Below are positions 5,751 through 13,969 of a stretch of 15,192 bases of DNA, one piece after another; position 1 is the first letter of the stretch; each line of letters starts with the position of its first letter. Source of the stretch: Holophagales bacterium UBA2201 (lineage in GTDB: Bacteria > Acidobacteriota > Thermoanaerobaculia > UBA2201); assembly GCA_002327305.1 (NCBI GenBank), contig DCUZ01000061.1, forward strand, positions 2,080-17,271. Reading direction: 5' to 3'. The notes under the pieces are model-generated. The model was given only the letters and a program-made list of their open reading frames with translations. It was not told where the DNA came from and made no database searches. The position numbers were made by a program, and so were the translations under genes.

Positions 5751-8700
5751 TTACCAGCTCAGCTTGAAGCCGATGCGGAAGGAGCGGGGATCCTGGTAGG
5801 CGGTCGCCTTGCCCCAGTTGGGGTTCCAGTTCCGGCAGTAGGTGCGCCGGATGGCGGCGTCATCCAGGCCGCTGGTAAGCCAGTCGTCGCAATTTTCCTT
5901 GTAGAAGTAGCTCAGGTCGGCCTCGTTGGGATCGATCCAGTCCAGCGGGTTGTCGGGGTTCTCGTAGTACTTGGACAGGAAGGTCCACTCCTGGTTCACG
6001 TAGATGGCCTTCTGCTCGTTGGTGATGTTGAAGATGTCGGCGATGAGGCCCAGCTCCATGCCGCCGAGCTTGATGGGGTAGCTCATGTGCATGTTGGCCC
6101 ACCAGAGGTCGGGGGTGCGCCCCTCGGTGCCGCGGGTGGTGACGAAGCGCTCGCGCGGGCCGTAGAGCATGTGGCCGCCCAGTTTGGAGATGGGGGTGCC
6201 GGTGACGTAGGAGAAGTCGAAGCCGGTGGTCAGGCCGAAGGGGAAGCGGTAGGAGCCGTAGGTCTTGAACTGCCACTCGCGGTCGTTGGGCAGGTAGCCG
6301 TCGGCCATGATGAGGAGCTGGGGCAGGTCGAAGGCGGAGGTGATGTTGGGGTCGTTCTGCCCGTTGTCCTGGCGGAAGAGGCCGCCGTAATTGCCCTTGT
6401 TCTGGGACCACAGGAGGGAGGTGTACATCTGCCAGTTGTTGGAGAAGCGCTTGTTGAAGGTGAGTTCGACCCCCTTGTAGGTGCGGGTGGCCTCGGGGAA
6501 GCAGACGGTGTCGTAGACGCCGTCGTTGCCGATGTCGATGGGGGCGCCGGTGACCGGGTCCACATCGTAGCAGCCGCCGGGGTTGGTGATGTAGTAGGTG
6601 TTGCCGTGGGTGACGGAGATGTCCTCGATCACCTCGGCCAGGTCGCGGTAGATGCCCTTGATGCCGACGGCGATGTTGGGGAGGACCTCATACTCGGCGC
6701 CGACGACGAACTCCTCCATGTACTGCCCCTTGAGGTTGGGGTCCGCCATGGTCCCCTGGCCGGCCGGGAGATAGTAGAACATCTCTCCGGAGTTGGTGGG
6801 GGTGGGCAGGTTGCCGTCCTCGGGGTAGTAGTAGAAGAGGAAGTCGTACCGCTCGTCACCGAAGGCCCGGACGTTGATGTCCAGTGGGATGCTCTCGTAG
6901 AACATGCCGTAGTGGCCGTAGGCCTTGGAGCGGCCGTCGCCCATGAAGTCCCAGATGAAGCCGATGCGGGGGGCGAGCTGGTCGCCGAAGCCGAGTTCGA
7001 TCTCGCGGCCGGCGTAGACGCTGGTGAGTTCGCCCTCGATCTTGGAGGAGTCGGCGCGCAGGCCCAGGTTGAGGGTGAAGGTGGGGGTGACCTTCCAGGA
7101 ATCCTGCACGAAGAGGGTGTACTCCGTGGTCTGGCCCATGGAGAAGTTCTTGTAGTTGGAGTTGTAGTGGTAGCCGCCGCGCAGGCGGTAGCGGTTGCCG
7201 GGGTAGGCGGGGATCAGGTAGCCGTCGTCCACGCCGTCGCCGTCGCTGTCGCAATTGGGAACCAGCTCCGGGTAGCCGCCGGTGAGGGGATCAAAGGTGT
7301 AGGCGCCTTCGGCCAGGGGGACGCAGTGCTCGGCCGAGGGGCCGGAGGTGTAGGCGGTGTCGCTGTACTCCATCTTGAAGTACTGGGCGCCGAATTTCAA
7401 CTCGTGGTTGCCGACGAACCAGGAGAGGGCGGCCTTCAGCTGGTCGCGGGAGCGGTCGCCGTTGGGGGTCTGGAAGCCGGGGCCGCCCTGCCAGTTGCGC
7501 TGGCCGACGCCGTTGGACCACAGGCCCGTCCCCGTGCCGTCCTCCCAGGAGTAGTAGTCGTAGATGGAGAGATATTTCTCGGTGTACTCGAAGGTGGCGA
7601 GTTTGACCTCGAGGAGGAGGGAGGGGGTGAGGATGGAGTTGAGGGTGGCGCCGTAGTTCCAGGAGCCCTCCTCGTAATCCTTGTAGAACATGTTGGTCTG
7701 CACCTGCTGGCCGTCGGCGACGTAGCCGGTGTTGGGGGCGGAGACGTGGAAGGCGCTGTAGTATTCGTTGTCCCGCTCGATGGGGTCGCCGATCACCGTC
7801 CCGATGAGGGTGTTGCTGGGGGTGATCTGCCAGTTCAACTTGGCGGCGACGTAGTTGCCGCTCACCTCGGGGTTCAGGTCGTTGGTCTGGACCACCTCGG
7901 TGGAGGCCCGCTTCTTGATGTCGATGTGGCGGGTCTCCTCATGGAAGGTGGGGTTGATGGCGATGAAGTACCACAGTTTGTCCTCGATGAACTTGCCGCC
8001 GAGGTCGAAGCCGTAGTCATAGGTCTTGAACGAGTCGAGGGTGGAGGCGTTGGCGGAGGGGACTTCCTTCCCCTCCTCGGTGAGGGAGTCGTCGGTGAAG
8101 TACCCGAAGACGTCGCCGTGGAACTCGTTGGAGCCCTGCTTGGTGACGACGTTGATCACGCCGCCGAGGGCGCCGCCGTATTCGGCCTCATAACCGCCGG
8201 TCTTGACCTCGATCTCCTGGACGAAGTTGTAGGTGACGTTGGTCCCGATGGTGCCGAAGGCCGGATCGGTGGTGTCCATGCCGTCCACGATGTAGCGGTT
8301 CTCGCCCGAGGAGGAACCCATGATGGAGGGGTTGTCGCCCAGGCCGCCCTGAACGGCGCCCGCCGCCAGGAAGGCGATGGACTGGTAGGACCGGCCGGTG
8401 GGCAGGTCTTCCATCAACTCCTTGGAGAAGCTGGAGCCGGTGGTGGTGGAGGTGACGTCCACGACGGGGGATTCGCCCGTGATGGTGATCTTCTCCTCAA
8501 ATGCCGGCTGCATGTTCACCTGCAGGGTGACGGTTCTGCCCAAGCCGACCTGGATGCCGGTCTGCTCGAGTTCCGCGAAGCCGCTCATCTTGGCGGCGAG
8601 CTTGTACTCGCCGATCTGGAGGAGTTTCGCGGAGAATTTACCGTTGACATCGGTCTGGACGACCCGGACGCCCTGCAGGGCGGGGGACGTCAGTTCGATG

Positions 8701-8822
8701 GTGACGCCGGGGAGGGGCTGCTTGTTGTTGTCGAAAACAGTCCCTTCGATGGCGCCGGTGGTTTGGGCCAGCGCCACAGCGGTCACGAACAGCGCGGCCA
8801 GTACGAACTTCAAATACTTCAT
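5751..8822 (-). CDS. TonB-dependent outer-membrane receptor, Oar-like, with carboxypeptidase-regulatory-like domain
   Basis: The product is 1,023 aa. It has a signal peptide (1-19, ending VALA-Q), then a carboxypeptidase-regulatory-like beta-sandwich (about 22-105: GAIEGTVFDNNKQPLPGVTI), then the plug domain (about 110-230, with RYIVDGMDTTDPAFG and GALGGVINVVTKQG), and then a long beta-barrel ending in KLSW, the terminal aromatic expected of outer-membrane barrels. It should import an unknown ligand across the outer membrane using TonB-ExbBD energy. I see no clear TonB box. Six cysteines form three sequence-local pairs near 500/524, 752/771 and 978/996. A DSDGDGVDDG motif near 525 resembles thrombospondin type 3 or EF-like calcium loops. 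A perfect AAGGAGG lies 4 nt before the ATG, and a sigma-54-like promoter 138 bp upstream. A terminator follows the stop, so it is largely monocistronic. Confidence 0.95.
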   Translation of the reverse strand: MKYLKFVLAALFVTAVALAQTTGAIEGTVFDNNKQPLPGVTIELTSPALQGVRVVQTDVNGKFSAKLLQIGEYKLAAKMSGFAELEQTGIQVGLGRTVTLQVNMQPAFEEKITITGESPVVDVTSTTTGSSFSKELMEDLPTGRSYQSIAFLAAGAVQGGLGDNPSIMGSSSGENRYIVDGMDTTDPAFGTIGTNVTYNFVQEIEVKTGGYEAEYGGALGGVINVVTKQGSNEFHGDVFGYFTDDSLTEEGKEVPSANASTLDSFKTYDYGFDLGGKFIEDKLWYFIAINPTFHEETRHIDIKKRASTEVVQTNDLNPEVSGNYVAAKLNWQITPSNTLIGTVIGDPIERDNEYYSAFHVSAPNTGYVADGQQVQTNMFYKDYEEGSWNYGATLNSILTPSLLLEVKLATFEYTEKYLSIYDYYSWEDGTGTGLWSNGVGQRNWQGGPGFQTPNGDRSRDQLKAALSWFVGNHELKFGAQYFKMEYSDTAYTSGPSAEHCVPLAEGAYTFDPLTGGYPELVPNCDSDGDGVDDGYLIPAYPGNRYRLRGGYHYNSNYKNFSMGQTTEYTLFVQDSWKVTPTFTLNLGLRADSSKIEGELTSVYAGREIELGFGDQLAPRIGFIWDFMGDGRSKAYGHYGMFYESIPLDINVRAFGDERYDFLFYYYPEDGNLPTPTNSGEMFYYLPAGQGTMADPNLKGQYMEEFVVGAEYEVLPNIAVGIKGIYRDLAEVIEDISVTHGNTYYITNPGGCYDVDPVTGAPIDIGNDGVYDTVCFPEATRTYKGVELTFNKRFSNNWQMYTSLLWSQNKGNYGGLFRQDNGQNDPNITSAFDLPQLLIMADGYLPNDREWQFKTYGSYRFPFGLTTGFDFSYVTGTPISKLGGHMLYGPRERFVTTRGTEGRTPDLWWANMHMSYPIKLGGMELGLIADIFNITNEQKAIYVNQEWTFLSKYYENPDNPLDWIDPNEADLSYFYKENCDDWLTSGLDDAAIRRTYCRNWNPNWGKATAYQDPRSFRIGFKLSW

Positions 8823-8826
8823 ACAA

Positions 8827-8833
8827 CCTCCTT
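8827..8833 (-). promoter_or_regulatory. consensus ribosome binding site of the TonB receptor
   Basis: On the minus strand AAGGAGG ends 4 nt before the ATG at 8822. It is the strongest Shine-Dalgarno sequence in the window and contrasts with the leaderless-type starts nearby, suggesting high expression. Confidence 0.8.
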
Positions 8834-8959
8834 AAAGGGTTTTGGTCTGTTGCCTGACGCATGAAGAAATTCCGAATCGGGAACATCGCAACTTTCAGAG
8901 CTCAGCGGTCTGCGATCACCCCCTTTCAGGACTTTCATCACTTTACACTATTTATTCTT

Positions 8960-8976
8960 AGCAAGCGTGATGCCAG
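8960..8976 (-). promoter_or_regulatory. putative sigma-54 promoter for the TonB receptor
   Basis: The minus-strand sequence CTGGCATCACGCTTGCT fits the sigma-54 consensus YTGGCACG-N4-TTGCW with exact GG-to-GC spacing and two mismatches (TC for CG in the -24 block). It would leave a 5' leader of roughly 125 nt before the receptor ATG. No activator site was identified. Confidence 0.4.
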
Positions 8977-9165
8977 CACGAAAACCCAATTAAAACGGAT
9001 TAAAAGAGAACGATGTTCAATATTTTATACAAGTCGTCCAATTATTTCTATTTCCCGTGCCGGCTCGGGAGAGCATCCTGTGGGGGGACGGGTCCGTCAG
9101 CGGAATGATTCGCGACATCAAAAGTCCTTTTGGGAAACGGCAACGGGGCGCCAGGCGGGAACGGG

Positions 9166-9194
9166 TGGACATTGATGAATGGTTTTGGTATCGT
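9166..9194 (+). promoter_or_regulatory. putative sigma-70 promoter for leaderless tldD-like mRNA
   Basis: TGGACA (9166-9171) is separated by 17 nt from TATCGT (9189-9194), which is preceded by TGG and so counts as an extended -10. The ATG follows 6 nt later at 9201, so transcription should begin at or very near the start codon. Confidence 0.5.
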
Positions 9195-9200
9195 GAAGAC

Positions 9201-10349
9201 ATGGCCCCCCCGCGCGTGGCGCGCTTTGTCGTGGAGGAGTGGGAGTCGTCCTGGACCTTCGGGCCCGAGGGGGTGAGCCGCGCCGTCCGTGCGGAGGGGG
9301 GGTGGGCCGAGCGGCGCTATGAGGGCGAGCGCATGGCCGTGGCTTCCGGTTCCGTCGGGACCGGCCCATCCCCCTCCCTATCCCCCGGTCTCTTTGGGAC
9401 CTGGCGGCGCTTCGTCGGGGGACTCGGCGCCCCGGGGATGACCCTCACCGGCACGCATCAGCGCACCCGCCACACCTTCCTCCCGGGACCGTCGGCCCTC
9501 GACGCCCGCCAGTGGTGGCGCTTGGAGGTGCGGACGGGCACCGGAACGGCGGCGTTCTATTTCGCCCATCCGGCGGCCCACTGCCGCGAGGGCGTCGAAC
9601 GCCACCTGCGCGAGATGGAATGGATGCGGACCCAGCCTCCCCGTGAACTGCCGGCGCGCCTGCCCGTGGTCTTCGGCAGGGGGACGGGGGGCATTCTGAT
9701 GCACGAGGCGCTGGGCCACCCCCTGGAAGCGGACCTGGGCCACATCCCCGTCCTCTGGAAACGCATCGGGACCCCCGTGGCCCACCCCTCGCTGACCGTC
9801 TGCGACGACCCGCTCTTCCCGGGCCTCCCCGCGTGCAGGCGGATGGACGACGAAGGACAGCCCGCCTCCCGGCGCGTCCTGGTGGAGGCGGGCATTCTCA
9901 AGGACCTGTTGTGCGATCTGCGGGGAAGCGAGAAATTCTTTCTCCGGCCGGGGTGCGCGCGCGTTTCGTCCCCGGCCGAGGCCCCCGCCCCCCGCATGAC
10001 CAACCTGGTGGTGGGACCCGACCCCGGCGCCCCCCGCGACCCCTCCCGTCTCTTCACCCGCTTCCTCTGGGTGACCGGAGTGGACTCGGCCCGGTTTCTC
10101 CCTCCCGACCGCCTTGAATTGGAGGCGGGCCCGGCCTTCGTCGTGGCGGGCGGCCGCGCCGTTTCCGGCCATCCCCGGGTCCTTTTGCAGGGCCGGGAGG
10201 GTTTCTTTCTCGGGCAGGTGGCGGCCGTGGGGCCGCGCGTGGAGCCGTGCCTCACCTTCGGGTTCTGCACCAAGGACGGCCGCCCCCTGCCGGTGGGGGC
10301 CGCCTCGCCCTACCTGGCCTATCCCGAAATGGAGGTGGCCGCCCTGTGA
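9201..10349 (+). CDS. TldD-like zinc metallopeptidase subunit, short and diverged
   Basis: From the ATG at 9201 the product is 382 aa, against roughly 450-480 for typical TldD. The catalytic motif HEALGHPLEAD begins at H168 (zinc ligands H168 and H173, catalytic E169), preceded by GRGTGGILM as in the family. Near the end FCTKDGRPLPVGAASPYLAYPEM matches the conserved TldD C-terminal Cys-Gly-rich block, with C356 as the likely third zinc ligand. The N-terminal domain is reduced and hard to align by eye. An extended -10 box 6 nt upstream favours this start over an in-frame ATG at 9057. TldD works as a heterodimer with TldE/PmbA, cleaving unfolded peptides, including some RiPPs and antitoxins. 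Here its stop overlaps the next gene's GTG by 4 bp (GTGA), so the two are co-translated. Native substrate is unknown. Confidence 0.85.
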   Translation: MAPPRVARFVVEEWESSWTFGPEGVSRAVRAEGGWAERRYEGERMAVASGSVGTGPSPSLSPGLFGTWRRFVGGLGAPGMTLTGTHQRTRHTFLPGPSALDARQWWRLEVRTGTGTAAFYFAHPAAHCREGVERHLREMEWMRTQPPRELPARLPVVFGRGTGGILMHEALGHPLEADLGHIPVLWKRIGTPVAHPSLTVCDDPLFPGLPACRRMDDEGQPASRRVLVEAGILKDLLCDLRGSEKFFLRPGCARVSSPAEAPAPRMTNLVVGPDPGAPRDPSRLFTRFLWVTGVDSARFLPPDRLELEAGPAFVVAGGRAVSGHPRVLLQGREGFFLGQVAAVGPRVEPCLTFGFCTKDGRPLPVGAASPYLAYPEMEVAAL

Positions 10350-11515
10350 TCGAGCGGGAGCGCGTCGTGAAGATGGGGCAGAGCGTGGGCCTGGCGACGA
10401 TCCACGACCAGGTGGCGGAACGGCGGTCCAACCGCGCCATCGGCTACGCGGCGAGAGCGATCGAGGGGGGGCGGTTTTGTTTCCGCGCGAGCAGCACCCC
10501 CATGACGGAGCCGGACGGCCCCGGCGGCGGCGGTCCCGACACCCCCCCCCTTCCCAGCGCCTGGGGCGCCTTCGCCCCTCCCGAGGGGTGTGCCCTCCCC
10601 TCTCCGGCCCTTTTGGAGGAGACATTTTTCGCCCTTCACCGCGCCTTCCGGGACCGCAGCCGCGGCCGGGTGAAACTGACCTCCGCCACGCTGGAAGCGG
10701 GGTCGGCCTGGTATCGGTTGGAGAACAGCGCCGGGGCGCGGATCGAATGGGGCGTTTCCCTTTTCTCCGCCGGACTTCATCTGGAGACCCCCGGCGGCGC
10801 CGTGGACCTCCCCCTGGCCCGGCGCGGCCTTCACGGCTTCCGGCCCGAGGCCTCCCTCGAGGCGGTGGAGCCCTACTTTCATCTTCCCCTTCCGGAGGAA
10901 GCCCCGCCCGTCGGGCGCCTCCCCGCCTCCTGGTCCCCCTTCGTCGGGGCCTTCATGGCCCGCCACCTGGGGCGCCGCCTCCTGGATGGCCGGGGCCTCC
11001 CCGCTCCGGCGGCCGGGTTCACCCTGGCGGACGACCCCCTCCATCCGGAGGGGCTGGCCTGGACGCCCGTGGACGGCGAAGGGAGGCGGACGCGGCGGTG
11101 GCACGCCGGGGAGCTCCCTCCCGCCGACACCCTCGCCGCCCGCCGCCTCGGCCTCCCCCCCTCGGGACACGCGGTGCGGGATTCCGTTTTCCATCCCCCG
11201 CGGACGGGGTTCCACAATCTCCATTTCGCGGGCCCCGAGCCATCGGATCCGGGGCTCTCCGACCGGGTCCACCTCGCGGTCCCCCTGCGCCTCGACTGGC
11301 ACGAGGGGGGACGGTTCACCCTTTTCGCGCAGGGGTTCCGGTACATCGGCGGCGTTCCCGCCTCGTTTTTCCCCTGCCTGCGGGTCCGCGCCTCCGCGGG
11401 CGATGCCCTGGCCTCGCTAGCGGGCGCCGTCCCGCCCACCCTCTTCTTCCCCCTCGACGGCTCGGCGGGGTCGCCCACCCTCCTGTTCAAGGGGCTCAAT
11501 TTCCACCCCTGGTAG
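10346..11515 (+). CDS. TldE/PmbA-like partner of the TldD homologue
   Basis: The product is 389 aa, starting at GTG 10346 within the GTGA overlap; GGAGGTGG at 10331-10338 gives a well-placed ribosome binding site. It begins VIERERVVKMGQSVGLATIH. It has no HExxxH zinc motif, as expected of the non-catalytic TldE/PmbA subunit. The C-terminal part (FHNLHFAGPEP, later FTLFAQGFRYIGGVP and TLLFKGLNFHPW) follows the layout of the PmbA C-terminal domain, but similarity is weak by eye; position after TldD and matched length are the main arguments. It probably shapes the substrate channel of the heterodimer. A run of nine C at 10542-10550 and one of seven G near 10464 lie in its 5' third and are potential frameshift sites. 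No terminator is visible before the response regulator 37 bp downstream. Confidence 0.65.
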   Translation: MIERERVVKMGQSVGLATIHDQVAERRSNRAIGYAARAIEGGRFCFRASSTPMTEPDGPGGGGPDTPPLPSAWGAFAPPEGCALPSPALLEETFFALHRAFRDRSRGRVKLTSATLEAGSAWYRLENSAGARIEWGVSLFSAGLHLETPGGAVDLPLARRGLHGFRPEASLEAVEPYFHLPLPEEAPPVGRLPASWSPFVGAFMARHLGRRLLDGRGLPAPAAGFTLADDPLHPEGLAWTPVDGEGRRTRRWHAGELPPADTLAARRLGLPPSGHAVRDSVFHPPRTGFHNLHFAGPEPSDPGLSDRVHLAVPLRLDWHEGGRFTLFAQGFRYIGGVPASFFPCLRVRASAGDALASLAGAVPPTLFFPLDGSAGSPTLLFKGLNFHPW

Positions 11516-11540
11516 CGGCGCCCTTCCCGTCGGATTGGGA

Positions 11541-11546
11541 TACAAT
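11541..11546 (+). promoter_or_regulatory. putative -10 box for leaderless response-regulator mRNA
   Basis: TACAAT ends 6 nt before the ATG at 11553, the same spacing as at the DUF2207-like and tldD-like genes. No -35 match is evident and no Shine-Dalgarno sequence precedes the ATG. Confidence 0.4.
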
Positions 11547-11552
11547 AGCGGC

Positions 11553-12236
11553 ATGGAAAACGCCCCCCGCATCTGCATCGTCGAGGACGAGCCCGATATC
11601 GGAGAACTGATCCGCCTGCACCTCCAGCGGGCGGGGTTCCAGCCGCGCCTCTTCGCCAACGCCGAGTCGTTCCGGGTCCACCTGCGCAGACACGAGGCGG
11701 ACCTGGTGGTCCTGGACCTCATGCTCCCCGACGCCGACGGGATGGAGGTGTGCCGCGCGCTGAAACAGGAGCCCAAGACGGCCACCGTCCCCATCATCAT
11801 CGTCACCGCCCGCGGGGAGGAGACCGACCGCGTCCTGGGCCTGGAGTTGGGGGCCGACGACTATGTCACGAAGCCCTTCTCCCCCCGGGAACTGGTGGCG
11901 CGGGTCAAGGCCGTCCTGCGCCGGCGCGCCGCCCCCGAGGCGCCCGTCTCCGTCGTCGCCGGCGACATCCGCATCGACGCCCAGCAGCACCGCGTCACCG
12001 TCGCGGGGAAGGGGGTGGACCTCACCGCCACCGAGTTCCGCCTCCTGGCCCTCCTCGCCTCCAAGCCCGGGTGGGTCTTTTCCCGCGAACAGCTCCTCGA
12101 CCACCTCTGGTCGGGCGAGAAGGCGGTGGTGGACCGCACCGTGGACGTCCACATCAAGAACCTGCGCGACAAGCTCGGCCCATCGGGACGCCTCATCAGG
12201 AACGTCCGCGGCGTCGGCTACAAACTGGAGCCATGA
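11553..12236 (+). CDS. phoB: OmpR/PhoB-family response regulator
   Basis: The product is 227 aa. The receiver domain (1-120) has the acidic pair E11-D12, phospho-acceptor D55 in LVVLDLMLPD, T85 and K107 (VTKPFS). The winged-helix DNA-binding domain (about 128-227) has LTATEFRLLALLASKPGWVFSREQLLDHLW, with DRTVDVHIKNLRDKLG and NVRGVGYKLEP at the end. Length and domains are those of PhoB. It precedes the histidine kinase by an ATGA overlap, and PhoU and PstB are 2 kb away, so phosphate-starvation control is the likely role. The ATG at 11553 is preferred to an in-frame TTG at 11535 because it starts right before the receiver strand and follows a -10 box. The phoB name is by context; a related regulator cannot be excluded. 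Confidence 0.9.
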   Translation: MENAPRICIVEDEPDIGELIRLHLQRAGFQPRLFANAESFRVHLRRHEADLVVLDLMLPDADGMEVCRALKQEPKTATVPIIIVTARGEETDRVLGLELGADDYVTKPFSPRELVARVKAVLRRRAAPEAPVSVVAGDIRIDAQQHRVTVAGKGVDLTATEFRLLALLASKPGWVFSREQLLDHLWSGEKAVVDRTVDVHIKNLRDKLGPSGRLIRNVRGVGYKLEP

Positions 12237-13969
12237 GGTTCCCCATCTTCCTCAAGATCCTGGCCGGGGGGATCCTGGTCATCCTGGGGCTGACGGCGGT
12301 GACGCTGTCGGCGGCCTTCACCCTCATCCGCGACCACTACATCGCCACCCTCGCCACGGACCTCCGCCACACGGCCGGCCTCCTTCGGATGGAGGCGGAA
12401 CCGCTTTTGGAGGGGGATCCCGCGCTCCTGCGGGAACGGGTGCGCGCCTGGGGCGGCCGGCTGCGCGCCCGCGTCACGATCGTGGACGCCGACGGGCGCG
12501 TGCTGGCCGATTCCGAGGCCGACCCGGCGGCGATGGAGAACCACCGCAACCGCCCCGAAATGCACCGGGCCCTCGCCGGCGAGGACGGACAAGACGTGCG
12601 CCTTTCACAGACCGTGGAGCGGGAGATGCTCTATGTGGCCGTCCCCATCGAGCGCGGCGGCCGGGCCGTCGCCGCCATCCGGATGAGTTTGTTCCTCTCG
12701 GACATCGAGGGGCTCCTGGGCGACCTCCGCCGCCACCTCCTCCTCCGCGCCCTCGCCGCCGCCGCCCTGGCCTCCCTCGGCGCCTTCCTCCTCGCCCGCC
12801 ATCTCGCCCGCCCCATCGGCGCCCTCGCCTCCACGGCGCAGGAGCTGGCGTCCGGCCGGTTCGACGCCCGGGTCTTTCTGCGGCGGCGGGACGAGTTGCA
12901 GGGGCTGGCGGAGCAGTTCAACGCCATGGCCGGCCGACTGGAAACCCTCTTCACCGAATCGGCCCGCAAGACGGAGGAGTTGAACCACATCCTCCATTCC
13001 CTTCACGACGGCCTCCTGGTCCTGGACCGGGAGGGACGGGTGGTCCTGGACAACCCCCGCGCCCGGGCCATGGCGGGGGGCATCCGGCCGACGGGCCGCC
13101 CGTACTGGGAGTTTTTCCGCGCCCCCGCCTTCCTCGATCTGGTGAAGTCCACGCTTGAAACGCAACAGGCCCGCCAGGGGGAGGTGGAGCAGGACGGCCG
13201 GTCCTACCTGTGCGGCACCACGCCCCTGGGGTCCGCGGGCGGATGCGTCGCCCTTCTGCACGACATCACCGAATTGAAGCGGCTGGAGCGGATCAAGCGC
13301 GACTTCGTCGTCAACGCCTCCCACGAACTGCGGACGCCGCTCACCGCCATCCGCGGCTACGCCGAGACCCTGGAGGAGGAGGCGGGCCCCGAGCAGCGCC
13401 GGCACGCCTCCATCATCCGGAGCCACGCGGACCGCCTCGCCCGGCTCGTGGAGGATCTGCTGACGCTGGCCGACCTGGAGGAGCGGGGACCCCGCCTGGA
13501 GAAGGAGCTTCTGGACTTGTCCGCCCTGGCGGTTTCGACGGCGGCGCTGTTCGAGCCGGCCGCCCGGGCCAAAGGGCTGGCCCTCCGGGTCGAGTCCCAG
13601 GCCGGACCCGTGAGGGCGGAGACCGACCGGTTCAGAATGGAACAGGTGCTCATCAACCTCCTCGACAACGCCGTCAAGTACACCGAGCGCGGGGAGGTGG
13701 TCCTGTCGGTGGCCGCAGGGGAGGATGGCGCCCTGGTGACGGTGGCCGACACCGGCCCCGGCATCCCGCCGGAGCATCTCCCCCGGCTGTTCGAGCGGTT
13801 TTATGTCGTGGACAAGTCCCGTTCGCGCACGATGGGGGGGACCGGCCTGGGGCTCTCCATCGTCAAGCACATCGTCCAGCTCCACGGCGGGACCGTGACG
13901 GTGGAGAGCACGCCGGGGCGGGGGACCGCCTTCACGGTCGTCCTGCCCAAGGACCGCATACAGGCCTGA
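12233..13969 (+). CDS. phoR: PhoR-type membrane sensor histidine kinase
   Basis: The product is 578 aa. It has a transmembrane helix at about 7-30, an extracytoplasmic sensor region of about 130 residues, a second helix at about 164-185, a HAMP linker, and a PAS domain (about 250-345: ILHSLHDGLLVLDREGRVVLDN). The HisKA domain carries phospho-acceptor H364 in NASHELRTPLTAIRGY. The ATPase domain has the N box NLLDNAVKYTE (N475, N479), the G1 box DTGPGIP (D506) and the G2 box GTGLGLSI (about 535-543). The order TM-sensor-TM-HAMP-PAS-HisKA-HATPase is that of the large PhoR kinases; E. coli PhoR lacks the big periplasmic loop. It should phosphorylate the regulator encoded upstream, with which it overlaps by 4 bp. 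PhoU, encoded convergently, normally helps silence this kinase when phosphate is plentiful. Confidence 0.92.
   Translation: MRFPIFLKILAGGILVILGLTAVTLSAAFTLIRDHYIATLATDLRHTAGLLRMEAEPLLEGDPALLRERVRAWGGRLRARVTIVDADGRVLADSEADPAAMENHRNRPEMHRALAGEDGQDVRLSQTVEREMLYVAVPIERGGRAVAAIRMSLFLSDIEGLLGDLRRHLLLRALAAAALASLGAFLLARHLARPIGALASTAQELASGRFDARVFLRRRDELQGLAEQFNAMAGRLETLFTESARKTEELNHILHSLHDGLLVLDREGRVVLDNPRARAMAGGIRPTGRPYWEFFRAPAFLDLVKSTLETQQARQGEVEQDGRSYLCGTTPLGSAGGCVALLHDITELKRLERIKRDFVVNASHELRTPLTAIRGYAETLEEEAGPEQRRHASIIRSHADRLARLVEDLLTLADLEERGPRLEKELLDLSALAVSTAALFEPAARAKGLALRVESQAGPVRAETDRFRMEQVLINLLDNAVKYTERGEVVLSVAAGEDGALVTVADTGPGIPPEHLPRLFERFYVVDKSRSRTMGGTGLGLSIVKHIVQLHGGTVTVESTPGRGTAFTVVLPKDRIQA

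Larger units (their letters stand above)
8823..9200. other. divergent intergenic region, AT-rich, no gene seen
   Basis: This 378-bp region separates the TonB receptor (minus) from the TldD-like gene (plus). It is much more AT-rich than its surroundings between about 8935 and 9055. It holds the receptor's ribosome binding site, a sigma-54-like promoter (8960-8976, minus) and a sigma-70-like promoter (9166-9194, plus). Short open frames here lack coding features; the in-frame extension of the TldD frame up to 9057 shows nothing family-like. Confidence 0.7.

Noticed and set aside
3828..8864. A 1,678-codon open frame on the plus strand
   Set aside because: It is the antisense of two well-supported genes (TonB receptor and sulfatase-fold protein). 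Its Gly/Val/Ala/Asp-rich, low-complexity translation is what GC-rich codon bias on the opposite strand produces; it has no recognisable domain.
9057..9200. Upstream in-frame start for the TldD-like gene at 9057
   Set aside because: The added 48 residues show nothing family-like, and a promoter with correctly spaced -35 and -10 lies inside them, 6 nt before the ATG at 9201.
9378..10625. Minus-strand frame opposite the TldD-like gene
   Set aside because: It has biased composition without motifs, while the plus strand encodes the zinc motif and conserved C-terminus.
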